64,000 nt of DNA from Kaistia sp. 32K (GCF_016629525.1 NZ_AP024269.1:3224001-3288000), one strand, 5' to 3'; counted from the stretch's first letter, positions 9,189 through 21,899 are shown. A program made the numbers and translations. Notes: generated from the sequence alone by a model not told the origin.

Positions 9189-11540
9189 ATGACCGTTCCC
9201 TTCGATAGTTCCGCCCCCGCCCCGCGCCCCGGCGGCATCGCTGCGCGCGCGCTCGGCCGGGCTGCCGCCCCCGACTATGTCGCGCGCCTCAATCCTGAGC
9301 AGCGCCTCGCGGTCGAGACGACGGAAGGGCCGGTTCTCGTGCTCGCCGGCGCCGGCACCGGCAAGACGCGCGTGCTGACGACGCGCATCGCCCACCTGCT
9401 TGCGACCCAGAAGGCCTATCCGAGCCAGATCCTCGCCGTCACCTTCACCAACAAGGCGGCGCGCGAGATGCGCCACCGCATCGGCGAGCTGATCGGCCCC
9501 TCGGTCGAGGGCATGAACTGGCTCGGCACGTTCCACTCGATCGGCGTCAAGATCCTGCGCCGCCATGCGGAACTCGTGGGCTTGCGCTCCGACTTCACCA
9601 TTCTCGACACCGACGACCAGATCCGCCTGATGAAGCAGGTGATCCAGGCCGAGAACATCGACGAGAAGCGCTGGCCGGCGCGGCAGCTCGCCAATCTGAT
9701 CGACAGCTGGAAGAACCGCGGCCTGACGCCGGCCGACGTGCCGCCGGGCGATGGCGGCTCCTTTGCCGACGGCCGCGGCATCAAGCTCTACCGGGACTAC
9801 CAGGCACGCCTGAAGACGCTGAACGCCTGCGATTTCGGCGATCTGCTGCTCGAAAACCTGCGCCTGTTCCGCGAGCATCCGGACGTGCTCCGGGACTATC
9901 ACCAGCGCTTCCACTACATGCTGGTCGACGAGTACCAGGACACCAACGTCGCGCAGTATCTCTGGTTGCGTCTGCTGGCGCAGGGCCGCAAGAACATCTG
10001 CTGCGTCGGCGACGACGACCAGTCGATCTATGGCTGGCGCGGCGCCGAGGTCGACAACATCCTCCGCTTCGAGAAGGATTTCCCGGGCGCCGTCGTCATC
10101 AAGCTTGAGCGCAATTATCGCTCGACCTCGCACATCCTCGGCGCTGCCTCGCACCTCATCACCCACAATGAGGGCCGGCTCGGCAAGACGCTGTTCACCG
10201 ACGCGACCGACCCGGACGCCGCCCGCGTCCGCGTCGCCTCGGCCTGGGATTCGGAGGAAGAGGCCCGCGCCGTCGGCGAGGAGATCGAGAGCCTGCAGCG
10301 CCAGGGCCACAAGCTCAACGACATGGCGATCCTGGTGCGCGCCTCGTTCCAGATGCGCTCCTTCGAAGAGCGCTTCGTCACGATTGGCCTCAACTACCGC
10401 GTCATCGGCGGCCCGCGCTTCTACGAGCGGCAGGAAATCCGCGACGCCCTCGCCTATCTGCGCGTCGTCGCGCAGCCGGCCGACGACCTTGCCTTCGAGC
10501 GCATCGTCAACGTGCCGAAGCGCGGCATCGGCGAGACGACGGTCCGCCTGCTGCACGACCATGCGCGGGCCCGCAACATCCCGATCCTCCAGGCGACCGA
10601 CGAGCTGATCCAGACGGAGGAGATCAAGTCGTCGAAGACGCGCACCGCGCTGCGCGATCTCCTCGCTTCGTTCGCGCTCTGGCGCTCGAAGCTCGACCAG
10701 ATGAAGCATGGCGAGCTGGCCGAGATGATCCTGGAGGAGAGCGGCTACACCGAGATGTGGCAGCAGGACAGATCGGCCGACGCGCCGGGCCGGCTGGAAA
10801 ACCTCAAGGAGCTGATCCGCTCGATGGAGGAGTTCGAGTCGCTCGCCGGCTTCCTCGAGCATATCGCCCTCGTCATGGACACCGACCGCGCCGAGAACCA
10901 GGACGCGGTCTCGATCATGACGCTGCACTCGGCCAAGGGCCTCGAATTCGAGACCGTCTTCCTGCCGGGCTGGGAGGAAGGCCTGTTCCCGCACCAGCGC
11001 TCGCTCGACGAGAGCGGCCGCGCCGGCCTGGAGGAAGAACGCCGTCTCGCCTATGTCGGCATCACCCGCGCCAAGAAGCGCGCCATGATCTGGTTCTCCT
11101 CGAACCGCCGCATCCATGGCCTCTGGCAATCGAACGTGCCGTCGCGCTTCCTCGACGAACTGCCGGAAAAGCATGTCGAGGTGATCGAGCAGACGTCGAG
11201 CTATGGCGGCTACAATGTCGGCGGCGTCGGCAATTACGGCGCCAGCCGCTTCGACCGCGCCGACAGTTTCAACAACACCTATTCGACCCCCGGCTGGCAG
11301 CGCGCCCAGGCGAACAAGGCATCCGCCCAGGCGCATGCCCGTTCGGCGCCGCGCCAGATCGAAGGCGAGCTGGTGGCGAAATCGACCGGCTCCGCGTCGA
11401 AATACAAGCTCGGCGAGCGGGTCTTCCATCAGAAGTTCGGCTATGGCGCCATCGTCGAGATCGAGGGCAACAAGCTGACCGTCGATTTCGAGAAGACCGG
11501 CACCAAGAAGGTCGTCGACAGTTTTGTGACCAAGCACTAG
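9189..11540 (+). CDS. uvrD: UvrD/PcrA-type superfamily 1 DNA helicase
   Basis: 3'-5' DNA helicase acting in nucleotide excision and mismatch repair and in clearing recombinase filaments. All SF1A motifs are present: Q-motif LNPEQRLAVE, Walker A AGAGTGKT near residue 55, DEXX box VDEYQDTN, GDDDQSIYGWRGA, TLHSAKGLEFETVFLPG, and YVGITRAKKRA. The C-terminal end, LGERVFHQKFGYGAIVEIEG, is the Tudor-like domain of PcrA/UvrD that contacts RNA polymerase. I chose the ATG at 9189 (MTVPFDSSAPAPRPGG); the frame is open to 9027 but that stretch is unlike the family. 783 residues is typical. Confidence 0.94.
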   Translation: MTVPFDSSAPAPRPGGIAARALGRAAAPDYVARLNPEQRLAVETTEGPVLVLAGAGTGKTRVLTTRIAHLLATQKAYPSQILAVTFTNKAAREMRHRIGELIGPSVEGMNWLGTFHSIGVKILRRHAELVGLRSDFTILDTDDQIRLMKQVIQAENIDEKRWPARQLANLIDSWKNRGLTPADVPPGDGGSFADGRGIKLYRDYQARLKTLNACDFGDLLLENLRLFREHPDVLRDYHQRFHYMLVDEYQDTNVAQYLWLRLLAQGRKNICCVGDDDQSIYGWRGAEVDNILRFEKDFPGAVVIKLERNYRSTSHILGAASHLITHNEGRLGKTLFTDATDPDAARVRVASAWDSEEEARAVGEEIESLQRQGHKLNDMAILVRASFQMRSFEERFVTIGLNYRVIGGPRFYERQEIRDALAYLRVVAQPADDLAFERIVNVPKRGIGETTVRLLHDHARARNIPILQATDELIQTEEIKSSKTRTALRDLLASFALWRSKLDQMKHGELAEMILEESGYTEMWQQDRSADAPGRLENLKELIRSMEEFESLAGFLEHIALVMDTDRAENQDAVSIMTLHSAKGLEFETVFLPGWEEGLFPHQRSLDESGRAGLEEERRLAYVGITRAKKRAMIWFSSNRRIHGLWQSNVPSRFLDELPEKHVEVIEQTSSYGGYNVGGVGNYGASRFDRADSFNNTYSTPGWQRAQANKASAQAHARSAPRQIEGELVAKSTGSASKYKLGERVFHQKFGYGAIVEIEGNKLTVDFEKTGTKKVVDSFVTKH

Positions 11541-11684
11541 CCCGGCTAGAGCCGCATCAGTCCCTCTCAGGCCCGCGCGGCGGGACGGAGGTTGGATGTC
11601 GGCTTTCGGCCCATAAGCAATTTCCCAATCGGCTCCGAGGCGGGGTATGAAAACACCTTCCGCCGCCAGACAAGGTTCGCCAGC

Positions 11685-12551
11685 TTGACCCTCATCGCCT
11701 CCCTCAACCTTGCCAAGGAATCCGACGCCACCCGCCTCATCGAGGCGATCGGTGAGGATGAAGCGCTTGGCTTTCCCTCCGCTGCGACGACGGAGCAGGA
11801 TGACCAGAGCTGGACCGTCGACGTCTATTTCGAGGAGCAGCCCGACGAGGCGGCGCTCGCCCGCGTGCTCGCCGAGGTACTCGGCGCCGATGCCGGCCAA
11901 TTTGTCGTCGCGCCCCTCCCGGACGAGGACTGGGTCGCGAAGTCGCTGGAGGGCCTGAAGCCGGTCCGCGCCGGGCGCTTCCTCGTGCATGGCAGCCACG
12001 ACCGCGACAAGATCCAGCCGGGCGATATCGCCATCGAGATCGAGGCCGGCGAGGCGTTCGGCACCGGCCATCACGGCACGACGGCGGGCTGCCTGGAAGA
12101 GATCGACCGGCTCGGCAAGCTCCACGACTACAAGAGCATCCTCGACCTCGGCACCGGTACGGGCGTGCTCGCCATCGCCATCGCCAAGGCCTGGCAGAAG
12201 CCGGTGCTCGCCACCGACATCGATCCGATCGCCACCCGCGTCACGGCCGAGAACGCGGCGCTGAACGGCGTCTCGGAGCTGATCGAAGCGGCGACGGCGG
12301 AAGGCTTCGGCAATCCCGTCCTCGCCGACCGCGCGCCGTATGACCTGATCGTCGCCAACATCCTGGCCGGCCCGCTGATCGCGCTCGCGCCCGATGTCGC
12401 GGCCCATCTGGCGCCGAAGGGCACGGTCGTCCTCTCCGGCCTGCTCACCGCCCAAGGGCCGGCCGTCACCGCCGCCTACGAGGCCGAGGGCCTCAAGCTG
12501 ACGCGGACCGGCGAACAGGAAGGCTGGCTGACCCTCACGCTGGAGCGGTAG
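11685..12551 (+). CDS. prmA: Ribosomal protein L11 methyltransferase
   Basis: SAM-dependent trimethylation of ribosomal protein L11. The SAM-binding motif is LDLGTGTGVLAIA, followed by DIDPIATRVTAENA and the catalytic/acceptor loop IVANILAGPL. The region before it, EAGEAFGTGHHGTT, is diagnostic of PrmA. No ATG exists in frame near the start. The TTG at 11685 (TLIASLNLAKES) gives 289 residues, a normal length, with a purine-rich AAGG eight bases upstream; a TTG at 11592 with GGAGG almost touching it is a weaker alternative. Confidence 0.9.
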   Translation: MTLIASLNLAKESDATRLIEAIGEDEALGFPSAATTEQDDQSWTVDVYFEEQPDEAALARVLAEVLGADAGQFVVAPLPDEDWVAKSLEGLKPVRAGRFLVHGSHDRDKIQPGDIAIEIEAGEAFGTGHHGTTAGCLEEIDRLGKLHDYKSILDLGTGTGVLAIAIAKAWQKPVLATDIDPIATRVTAENAALNGVSELIEAATAEGFGNPVLADRAPYDLIVANILAGPLIALAPDVAAHLAPKGTVVLSGLLTAQGPAVTAAYEAEGLKLTRTGEQEGWLTLTLER

Positions 12552-12588
12552 GGGGAACTGCGTCGCGCGCGCAGCCAATCTCGACCAT

Positions 12589-12725
12589 CATCCTGAGGTG
12601 CCCGGCAAAGCCGGGCCTCGAAGGAGGGTCCAGGAAACGCCCGGGACCTCCGGACTTCGTCTGCAAACTGGAGTGCCCGCTGGATCCTCCTTCGAGGCTT
12701 CGCTCGCGCGAAGCACCTCAGGATG
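12589..12725. repeat. Inverted pair of palindromic intergenic repeats (type A)
   Basis: Copy 1 runs from CATCCTGAGGTG at 12589 to CTCGAAGGAGGG ending at 12628; copy 2, from CCTCC at 12686 to CACCTCAGGATG ending at 12725, is its reverse complement apart from the hairpin loops. Each copy contains its own inner hairpin (CCCGGC/GCCGGG in copy 1, GCTTCGC/GCGAAGC in copy 2). The arrangement is a BIME-like pair of REP units. Confidence 0.7.
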
Positions 12726-12752
12726 TTGGCGGAGCAGGCTGACCCAGCCAAA

Positions 12753-12790
12753 TGGATCCCGGATCTCCGCTTCGCTGCGTCCGGGATGAC
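12753..12790. repeat. Palindromic intergenic repeat (type B, single copy)
   Basis: TGGATCCCGG at 12753-12762 pairs with CCGGGATGAC-type sequence at 12781-12790. The same two ends bound each arm of the 32-bp inverted repeat at 48344-48454, so this is a dispersed REP-like family with at least three units in the window. Confidence 0.65.
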
Positions 12791-12840
12791 GACGGAACTG
12801 TGTCGTCGCGGCTCAAGCGGCTATCGCCCCCGAAGCAGCC

Positions 12841-12963
12841 CCTCACCCAACCCTCTCCCGCGAGCGGGAGAGGGCCTAGGCCGGCACCCTCATGATCCGC
12901 GAGCGCGACAACCGACGCAGGCGATCCCCCTCGCCCGCTTGCGGGAGAGGGGCGGGGTGAGGG
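12841..12963. repeat. Inverted pair of palindromic intergenic repeats (type C)
   Basis: Copy 1 at 12841-12874 begins CCTCACCCAACCCTCTCCCG and contains the hairpin CTCTCCCGC-GAGCGGGAGAG. Copy 2 at 12928-12963 is the inverse, ending GGGGCGGGGTGAGGG. The pair lies directly between prmA and the convergent CoA-transferase gene. The rest of the 12552-12970 interval holds no recognisable gene. Confidence 0.65.
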
Positions 12964-12970
12964 CGCGCCC

Positions 12971-14473
12971 CTACCCCACTGCCGGCAGCATCGAGCCGGT
13001 TTCCTCCTGGCGCAGGTGCCAGGAGAAGGCCTCGGCCAGCAGATGCGGGGTCTGGCCGCCATGCTCTCTCACGGCGCGGCGGTAATAGTCGGCCGCAAGT
13101 TCGCGGTAGCTCGGGTGGATGCAGTTGGCGATGATCACCTCGGCGCGCTCGCGCGGCGCCAGGCCGCGCAGGTCAGCGAGGCCGATCTCGGTCACCACGA
13201 CATCGACGTCGTGCTCGTTGTGGTCGACATGCGGCACCATCGGCACGATGCGCGAGATCGAGCCGTCCTTGGCGAGCGACTTGGTGACGAAGATGCCCAT
13301 ATAGGCGTTGCGGGCGAAATCGCCGGAGCCGCCGATGCCGTTCATCATGTGCGTGCCGCCGACATGGGTCGAGTTGACGTTTCCGTAAATGTCACATTCG
13401 AGCGCCGTGTTGATGGCGATGACGCCGAGGCGGCGCAGCACTTCCGGATGGTTCGAGACTTCCTGCGGCCGCAGCACCAGGCGGCTCTTGTACTGCCCGA
13501 TATTCGGCATCACCCGCGCTTGGCAGGCGGCCGACAGCGTGATCGACGATCCCGACGCGAAGGCGAGCTTGCCGGAATCAAACAGCTCGAAGGTGCTGTC
13601 CTGCAGCACTTCGCTGTACATGGTGAGGTCGTGGAACGGGCTGTCGATCAGGCCGTGCAGCACGGCGTTGGCGATCGAGCCGATACCGGCCTGCAGCGGT
13701 CCCAGCCGGTTGGTGAGGCGGCCCTTGCGCACCTCGGAGCCGAGAAACTCGATCAGATGCCCGGCGATCGCCCGCGTCTCGTCATCCGGCGCCGTCGCCT
13801 CGGCGGAGCTGTCGACCCGCTCGGTGACGACGATGGCGGCGATCTTGGCCGGATCGATCGGAATGAATGGCAGGCCGACGCGGCTGTCGGGCGTGATGAC
13901 GGGGATCGGCTCGCGATGCGGCCGCCGCGTCGGGATATAGATGTCGTGCAGGCCCTCGAGATCGGCCGACTGGCCGAGATTGAGCTCGATGATCACCTTT
14001 TCGGCGAGGATCGCGAAGGTGGCGGAGTTGCCGACGGAGGTCGTCGGGATGATGCCGCCCTCGCGGGTGATCGCCACCGCCTCGACGACGGCGACGTCGA
14101 TCGGCCCCATCTGGCGCGAGCGCAGCAGTTCGACCGTCTCGGAGAGATGCTGGTCGATGAACATCACCTCGCCCTTGTTGAGGGCGGCGCGCAGCACGCG
14201 ATCGGACTGGAAGGGCAGCCGGCGCTTCAGCACATGCGAACGCGTCAGCACCTCGTCGATGCCGTTGCCGAGCGAGGCGCCGGTGATCAGCGTGATGCCG
14301 AAGGGCTCGGTGGCGGCCCGTTCGGCCAGCGCCAGCGGCACCGCCTTGGCATCGCCGGCGCGGGTGAAGCCGCTCATGCCGACGGTCATGCCGTCACGGA
14401 TCAGCGACGCTGCCTCCGCCGGCGACATGACCTTGTCGAGAAGCGACGCGAGGCGGATGCGATCCTTGAGCAT
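12971..14473 (-). CDS. Acetyl-CoA hydrolase/transferase family protein, likely succinate (acetyl-CoA:succinate) CoA-transferase
   Basis: Class I CoA-transferase of the Cat1/AarC/ScpC group, moving CoA between succinate and acetate or propionate. The N-terminal block MTVGMSGFTRAGDAKAVP and the C-terminal glycine motif NGIGGSGDFARNAY are characteristic of the succinate CoA-transferase subgroup. The ATG at 14473 (MLKDRIRLASLL) fits family starts best; a second ATG at 14485 adds four residues. 500 residues is typical. It probably links TCA intermediates with acetate handling. The precise acceptor acid is not decidable from sequence. Confidence 0.88.
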   Translation of the reverse strand: MLKDRIRLASLLDKVMSPAEAASLIRDGMTVGMSGFTRAGDAKAVPLALAERAATEPFGITLITGASLGNGIDEVLTRSHVLKRRLPFQSDRVLRAALNKGEVMFIDQHLSETVELLRSRQMGPIDVAVVEAVAITREGGIIPTTSVGNSATFAILAEKVIIELNLGQSADLEGLHDIYIPTRRPHREPIPVITPDSRVGLPFIPIDPAKIAAIVVTERVDSSAEATAPDDETRAIAGHLIEFLGSEVRKGRLTNRLGPLQAGIGSIANAVLHGLIDSPFHDLTMYSEVLQDSTFELFDSGKLAFASGSSITLSAACQARVMPNIGQYKSRLVLRPQEVSNHPEVLRRLGVIAINTALECDIYGNVNSTHVGGTHMMNGIGGSGDFARNAYMGIFVTKSLAKDGSISRIVPMVPHVDHNEHDVDVVVTEIGLADLRGLAPRERAEVIIANCIHPSYRELAADYYRRAVREHGGQTPHLLAEAFSWHLRQEETGSMLPAVG

Positions 14474-14536
14474 GATGTCCAGCATGTAAGTGGGAGTTGC
14501 CGGACCATAGGACGGGGCGAAGGCAGAATCACCCCG

Positions 14537-14576
14537 CAAAAAGCACAAAATCCGCGACGGGCGGTCGCGGATTTTG
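14537..14576 (-). terminator. Rho-independent terminator for the small gene at 14645-14863
   Basis: A perfect 13-bp stem (14546-14558 with 14564-14576, 5-base loop) is followed, reading on the minus strand, by TGCTTTTTGC. It lies 69 bases after the stop of the small minus-strand gene and before the CoA-transferase start, so it isolates the two transcripts. Confidence 0.8.
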
Positions 14577-14644
14577 CAGAACAGGCGCCGATCCCAACGA
14601 TCCGCGCGTCTCGATCGACACCAGGCCGACCCGAGCCAGTCTCG

Positions 14645-14863
14645 TCAGACGATCGAGCCCATGGCGCGGCGCTCATGCGTCTCGCGGTCATAGCCGAAGG
14701 TCGCCAGCGCCGCGTCGTCGAGCGACAGCTGGTAGCCGTTCACGAAGCGCGGCATGCGGCGCTCGCGGACGTGGGTCATCCGGGCAGCAGCGCGCCGAAC
14801 GACGCCCTGCCCGCGGCTTCCTGCCGGGGCAACGCCGATTTCGCCGTAAGCTGCAGCCAACAT
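14645..14863 (-). CDS. Small protein of unknown function
   Basis: 72-residue basic protein starting MLAAAYGEIGVAP and ending YDRETHERRAMGSIV. I do not recognise a family; the segment LSLDDAALATFGYDRE looks like a short helix-turn-helix-like pair, distantly reminiscent of DUF1127-type small proteins, but the match is too weak to name. Support for it being real: a good ribosome binding site (AAGGAA about 10 bases before the ATG at 14863), a dedicated intrinsic terminator downstream, and its own upstream region of about 240 bases shared divergently with the aminopeptidase gene. Confidence 0.6.
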   Translation of the reverse strand: MLAAAYGEIGVAPAGSRGQGVVRRAAARMTHVRERRMPRFVNGYQLSLDDAALATFGYDRETHERRAMGSIV

Positions 14864-15105
14864 GATCCGAATTCCTTTTTTTGCTGGAGATGCACCCTGC
14901 ATCCCTTAACCATGGTCTTCATACCCCTAACGCTGACGTGAAGGTACATCTGTAACGGAATGACAGACATGCGGTTTTTGCATCGCACAAGGTGTCGCCA
15001 CAATTGCGCCGCGATGCAAACACCGGTGTTGCCGGAATTGCCGTCGCCACCGCGCCCCGTTAGGGTCTCGCAAACCATCGCGACCCGCGAAAAAGGCCCC
15101 TGCTG

Positions 15106-16941
15106 ATGTTCCAGAACTACGACGCGCCCAGCCGTGCCCACCCGATCGCCGACCGGCTGGGCGCGCTCCGCGCCCATCTCGCCCGCCTCGGCCTCGCCGG
15201 TTTCATCGTGCCGCATGCCGACGAATATCAGGGCGAGTACATTCCGGCCTCGGCGGAGCGCCTCGCCTGGCTGACCGGCTTCACCGGCTCCGCCGGCGCG
15301 GCAATCGTGCTCGCGGACGAGGCGGCGGTGTTCGTCGACGGACGCTACACGCTGCAGGTGCGCGACCAGGTGGATGTCGCCGATTTCACGCCGCAGGACC
15401 TGATCGCCCTGCCGCCACATCAGTGGCTGAAGGGCAAGCTCAAGGCGGGCGACCGGATCGGCTATGATCCGCGCCTGTTGACGCTTGCGGAAGTTCGCCG
15501 GCTCGAGGCGGCCTGCAAGGCGAACAAGGCGGAGCTGGTGGCGCTCGACGAAAACCCGATCGACGCGATCTGGACCGACCGCCCCGCCCCGCCGCTCACC
15601 CAGGTGATGGCGCAGCCGGACGAGCTCGCCGGCGAGACGGCCGACGCCAAGATCCGTCGCCTGCAGGCGATCCTCGCCGAGAAGGATGTCGACGCGGCGA
15701 TCCTGGCCCAGTCCGATTCGATCGCCTGGACCTTCAACATCCGCGGCGCCGACGTGCCGCACAATCCGGTCGTGCTTTCCTACGCGCTGCTCCGCCGCGA
15801 CCAGCGCCCGACGCTCTATGTCAACGGCCGCAAGCTCTCCAACATGCTGCGCGACGCGCTTGCCGAGCGCGCGGACATCAAGGAAGAGCGCGCGCTGCTC
15901 GCCGATCTCGCCGAACTCGGCGCCGACGGCCGCCGCGTGCTCCTCGATCCGCAGACGACCCCCGCCCTCTTCGCCAGCACGCTCACGGACGCCAAGGCGG
16001 TGATCGTCGAGGGCGCCGACCCGGTCGTGCTGCCGAAGGCGCGCAAGAACGCGGTCGAGCTCGACGGCACCCGCCGGGCGCACCGCCGCGACGGCGTCGC
16101 CATGACCCGCTTCCTCGCCTGGCTCGACGCGAACGGCGCCAGGGGCACGGAGACGGAGATCAGCGTCGCCAAGAAGCTGGAGGCGTTCCGCGCCGAGGCG
16201 GGCGATGAAGACGGCTCGCCGCTACTGGAGATCTCGTTCGACACCATTTCCGGCGCCGGCTCGGATGGCGCGATCGTGCATTACCGCGTCAACGAGGCGA
16301 CGGACCGCAAGCTGGAGAGCGGCACGCTCTATCTGGTCGATTCCGGCGCGCAATATCGCGACGGCACCACCGACATCACCCGCACCATCGCCATCGGCCA
16401 GCCTTCGGCGGAAATGCGGGATCGCTTCACGCGCGTGCTCAAGGGCCACATCGCCCTCGCCACCGCGCGCTTTCCGACGGGGACGACGGGCGCGCAGCTC
16501 GATACGCTGGCGCGCCACGCGCTCTGGCAGGCCGGCCTTGATTTCGACCACGGCACCGGCCACGGCGTCGGCGCCTTCCTCTCCGTGCATGAGGGGCCGG
16601 TCCGCATCTCGAAGGCGGGGCACCTGCCGCCCGAGCCCGGCATGATCCTCTCGAACGAGCCCGGCTACTACAAGACCGGCGCCTATGGCATCCGGATCGA
16701 GAATCTGATCGTCGTGACCCCGCCCGCCGCGATCGCCGGCGGCGACCGCCAGATGCTCGGCTTCGAGACCATCACGCTGGCGCCGATCGATCGCAACCTG
16801 ATCGACGTCGCCCTGCTCTCCCCGGCCGAACGCGCCTGGATGGACGCCTATCACGCCCGCGTCCGCGAGGCGCTCGCCCCGACGCTCGCGGGTGAAGATC
16901 TGCAATTCCTGATCCGCGCCACGCAACCGCTGGACGCATAA
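15106..16941 (+). CDS. pepP: Xaa-Pro aminopeptidase (M24 family aminopeptidase P)
   Basis: Cytosolic dinuclear-metal enzyme removing the N-terminal residue from peptides with proline at position two. Three-domain form of 611 residues: two creatinase-N-like domains, then the M24 pita-bread domain. Metal ligands are visible: Asp in VDSGAQYRDGTTDITRT, His in GTGHGVGAFLSVHEGP, Glu in SNEPGYY and Glu in GFETITLAPID. The ATG at 15106 directly precedes the creatinase-type start. The C-terminal extension after the M24 domain is usual for the large aminopeptidase P form. A near-perfect hairpin follows at 16958-16994. Confidence 0.93.
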   Translation: MFQNYDAPSRAHPIADRLGALRAHLARLGLAGFIVPHADEYQGEYIPASAERLAWLTGFTGSAGAAIVLADEAAVFVDGRYTLQVRDQVDVADFTPQDLIALPPHQWLKGKLKAGDRIGYDPRLLTLAEVRRLEAACKANKAELVALDENPIDAIWTDRPAPPLTQVMAQPDELAGETADAKIRRLQAILAEKDVDAAILAQSDSIAWTFNIRGADVPHNPVVLSYALLRRDQRPTLYVNGRKLSNMLRDALAERADIKEERALLADLAELGADGRRVLLDPQTTPALFASTLTDAKAVIVEGADPVVLPKARKNAVELDGTRRAHRRDGVAMTRFLAWLDANGARGTETEISVAKKLEAFRAEAGDEDGSPLLEISFDTISGAGSDGAIVHYRVNEATDRKLESGTLYLVDSGAQYRDGTTDITRTIAIGQPSAEMRDRFTRVLKGHIALATARFPTGTTGAQLDTLARHALWQAGLDFDHGTGHGVGAFLSVHEGPVRISKAGHLPPEPGMILSNEPGYYKTGAYGIRIENLIVVTPPAAIAGGDRQMLGFETITLAPIDRNLIDVALLSPAERAWMDAYHARVREALAPTLAGEDLQFLIRATQPLDA

Positions 16942-16957
16942 GCAGAACCGCCTTTGT

Positions 16958-16994
16958 CATCACGAAGCCTGTCATGTCGACAGGTTTCGTGATG
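16958..16994 (+). terminator. Hairpin downstream of pepP
   Basis: Arms 16958-16973 and 16979-16994 pair over 16 bases with a single G-U, around a 5-base loop. It begins 17 bases after the pepP stop. No T-run follows, so termination is inferred from position and stem strength only. Confidence 0.55.
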
Positions 16995-17069
16995 GAACGT
17001 CGCCGGCATGACTCCGTTGTCCGATCGAGCCTGAGCTCAATTGGCTATAAAAAACACGGAGTTACGACC

Positions 17070-17645
17070 ATGAACACGATCTTCAGGACAACGGCCCTGG
17101 TCGCTCTCCTTGCTGCTGGCCCCGCGCTGGCGCAGGACGCACCTCCTCCTGCCGAGACCAGCGCGCCAGCCGCGACCACAACCACGGTTGCGCCGGCCGA
17201 TCGCTTCATCGTGCTGGAGGACGGCACGACCGACTGGCTCGCCTCCAACCTGATGGGCTCGACGGTCTATAGCGGCACGGACGAGAACCTCGGCAAGATC
17301 GTCGACATCCTCGCGACCGACGACGGCCAGGTGAAGGCCGTGGTGATCGGCGTCGGCGGCTTCCTCGGCATCGGCCGCAAGGACGTCGCGGTCGCGCCCG
17401 CCACCCTCGATCGCCTCAAGGTCGACAATGGCGTCAAGCTGGTGCTGGCCACCAGCAAGGAAGAGCTGAACGCCGCGCCGGAGTTCAAGACAGTAGCCAA
17501 GCAGGAATCGGACGCCGCCAAGGCGGCAGCGCCGGCCGCGGATGCGACCATGCCAGCCGCTGACCCGATGACGCCGCCGGCGGCAACCGAGCCTGCACCG
17601 GTGACGGACCCGGCCGCACCGGCAACGGCCCCCGCGGCGCCGTAA
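17070..17645 (+). CDS. Secreted PRC-barrel domain protein
   Basis: 191-residue exported protein. A clear Sec signal peptide (FRTTALVALLAAGPALAQ) predicts cleavage after about residue 22. A PRC-barrel domain follows at about residues 45-115 (LMGSTVYSGTDENLGKIVD, GIGRKDVAVAP), and the last 50 residues are Ala/Pro/Asp-rich and probably disordered. PRC-barrel proteins of this type are common in the alphaproteobacterial periplasm; their ligand is generally unknown. The ATG at 17070 has GGAG at a good distance; the frame is open upstream but lacks signal-peptide sense. It ends in an intrinsic terminator. Confidence 0.85.
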   Translation: MNTIFRTTALVALLAAGPALAQDAPPPAETSAPAATTTTVAPADRFIVLEDGTTDWLASNLMGSTVYSGTDENLGKIVDILATDDGQVKAVVIGVGGFLGIGRKDVAVAPATLDRLKVDNGVKLVLATSKEELNAAPEFKTVAKQESDAAKAAAPAADATMPAADPMTPPAATEPAPVTDPAAPATAPAAP

Positions 17646-17673
17646 GACCCAGAAGCCGTGGAAACGGAGGCCT

Positions 17674-17699
17674 GCCCGCGAGGGCGGGCCTCATTTTTT
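17674..17699 (+). terminator. Rho-independent terminator after the PRC-barrel gene
   Basis: A GCCCGC/GCGGGC stem is followed by TCATTTTTTG, 29 bases after the stop. It also separates this gene from the convergent ligA. Confidence 0.8.
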
Positions 17700-17716
17700 G
17701 GCTGTACCCTGGAAGA

Positions 17717-21230
<3,514 letters not shown>

Positions 21231-21665
21231 TTTGATTTCCAAAAACGGATCGACAGGCGGTATGGCCTGTTCGAAGTGCAGCCGGTCGTTGGAGGCGAAG
21301 CGGTGATACTAGCCAGAAGCGGTCGGCGCGGGAGCAACCTATACTAGACAGGTCTTTGTGGCGGGGCCGTGACCAGGGTCACAGGTCGTCCAGCAAGCTT
21401 ACTTCCGGGGAAGCTCATCAATAGCTCTACGGCTTCCTTGCGATCAACCACAAATTCCGTAGCCAGGCACAGATTCCGGCGGTGTGGCCAAAAGGACGCG
21501 CGAGCCGCCTGAGTTCGGCCGCGCCAAAACGCGGCAAGCCCTCTCCCGCCCGCCCCTATGAGATCCCTATGCGACGGCCGCTCCGTACCCCTCGATCCCC
21601 TATGCGCTCGCCCGCACCTTAGCCGCGCGGCGCACAGATCGCGCTGGGTACACCATGAAGAGCCA
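21231..21665. other. Intergenic region, no gene seen
   Basis: 435 bases between the divergent MFS and small-protein genes. It contains a perfect GTGACC-AG-GGTCAC palindrome near 21368-21381, which could be a regulator site, and three copies of CCCTATG (21554, 21565, 21598). No frame here looks like protein. Confidence 0.5.
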
Positions 21666-21899
21666 ATGCACACGTCAAGCGACATGAATCCGGTCCCGCT
21701 CGCGGCGACCGGTTCCACGAGCCTCCACTTCCTCGTCGGCCAGGACCGGCTCGGCCACTGGCTGGCGATCGAGACCGGCGGCCACGCGGGCGGACTGTTC
21801 ACCGACCAGGCGTCGGCGCTCCGCTATGCCAGCGCCGAATGCGGCTATCGCCCGGACGCCGTCGAGCTGGTCGAGGAACGGCTCGAACTGCCGATCTAG
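21666..21899 (+). CDS. Small conserved-type protein of unknown function
   Basis: 77 residues: FLVGQDRLGHWLAIETGGHAGGLFTDQASALRYASAE followed by a short acidic end. The layout (W, then GGLF, then an Ala-rich helix ending in E) recalls small proteins of unknown role that I associate with Hyphomicrobiales genomes. Likely start is ATG 21666, with ATG 21684 as an alternative; the ribosome binding site is weak. It points toward the DapA-like gene, 106 bases downstream. Confidence 0.6.
   Translation: MHTSSDMNPVPLAATGSTSLHFLVGQDRLGHWLAIETGGHAGGLFTDQASALRYASAECGYRPDAVELVEERLELPI

Noticed and set aside
9030..12578. 1182-codon open frame opposite uvrD and prmA
   Set aside because: Same GC-driven effect; uvrD and prmA on the + strand carry all their catalytic motifs.
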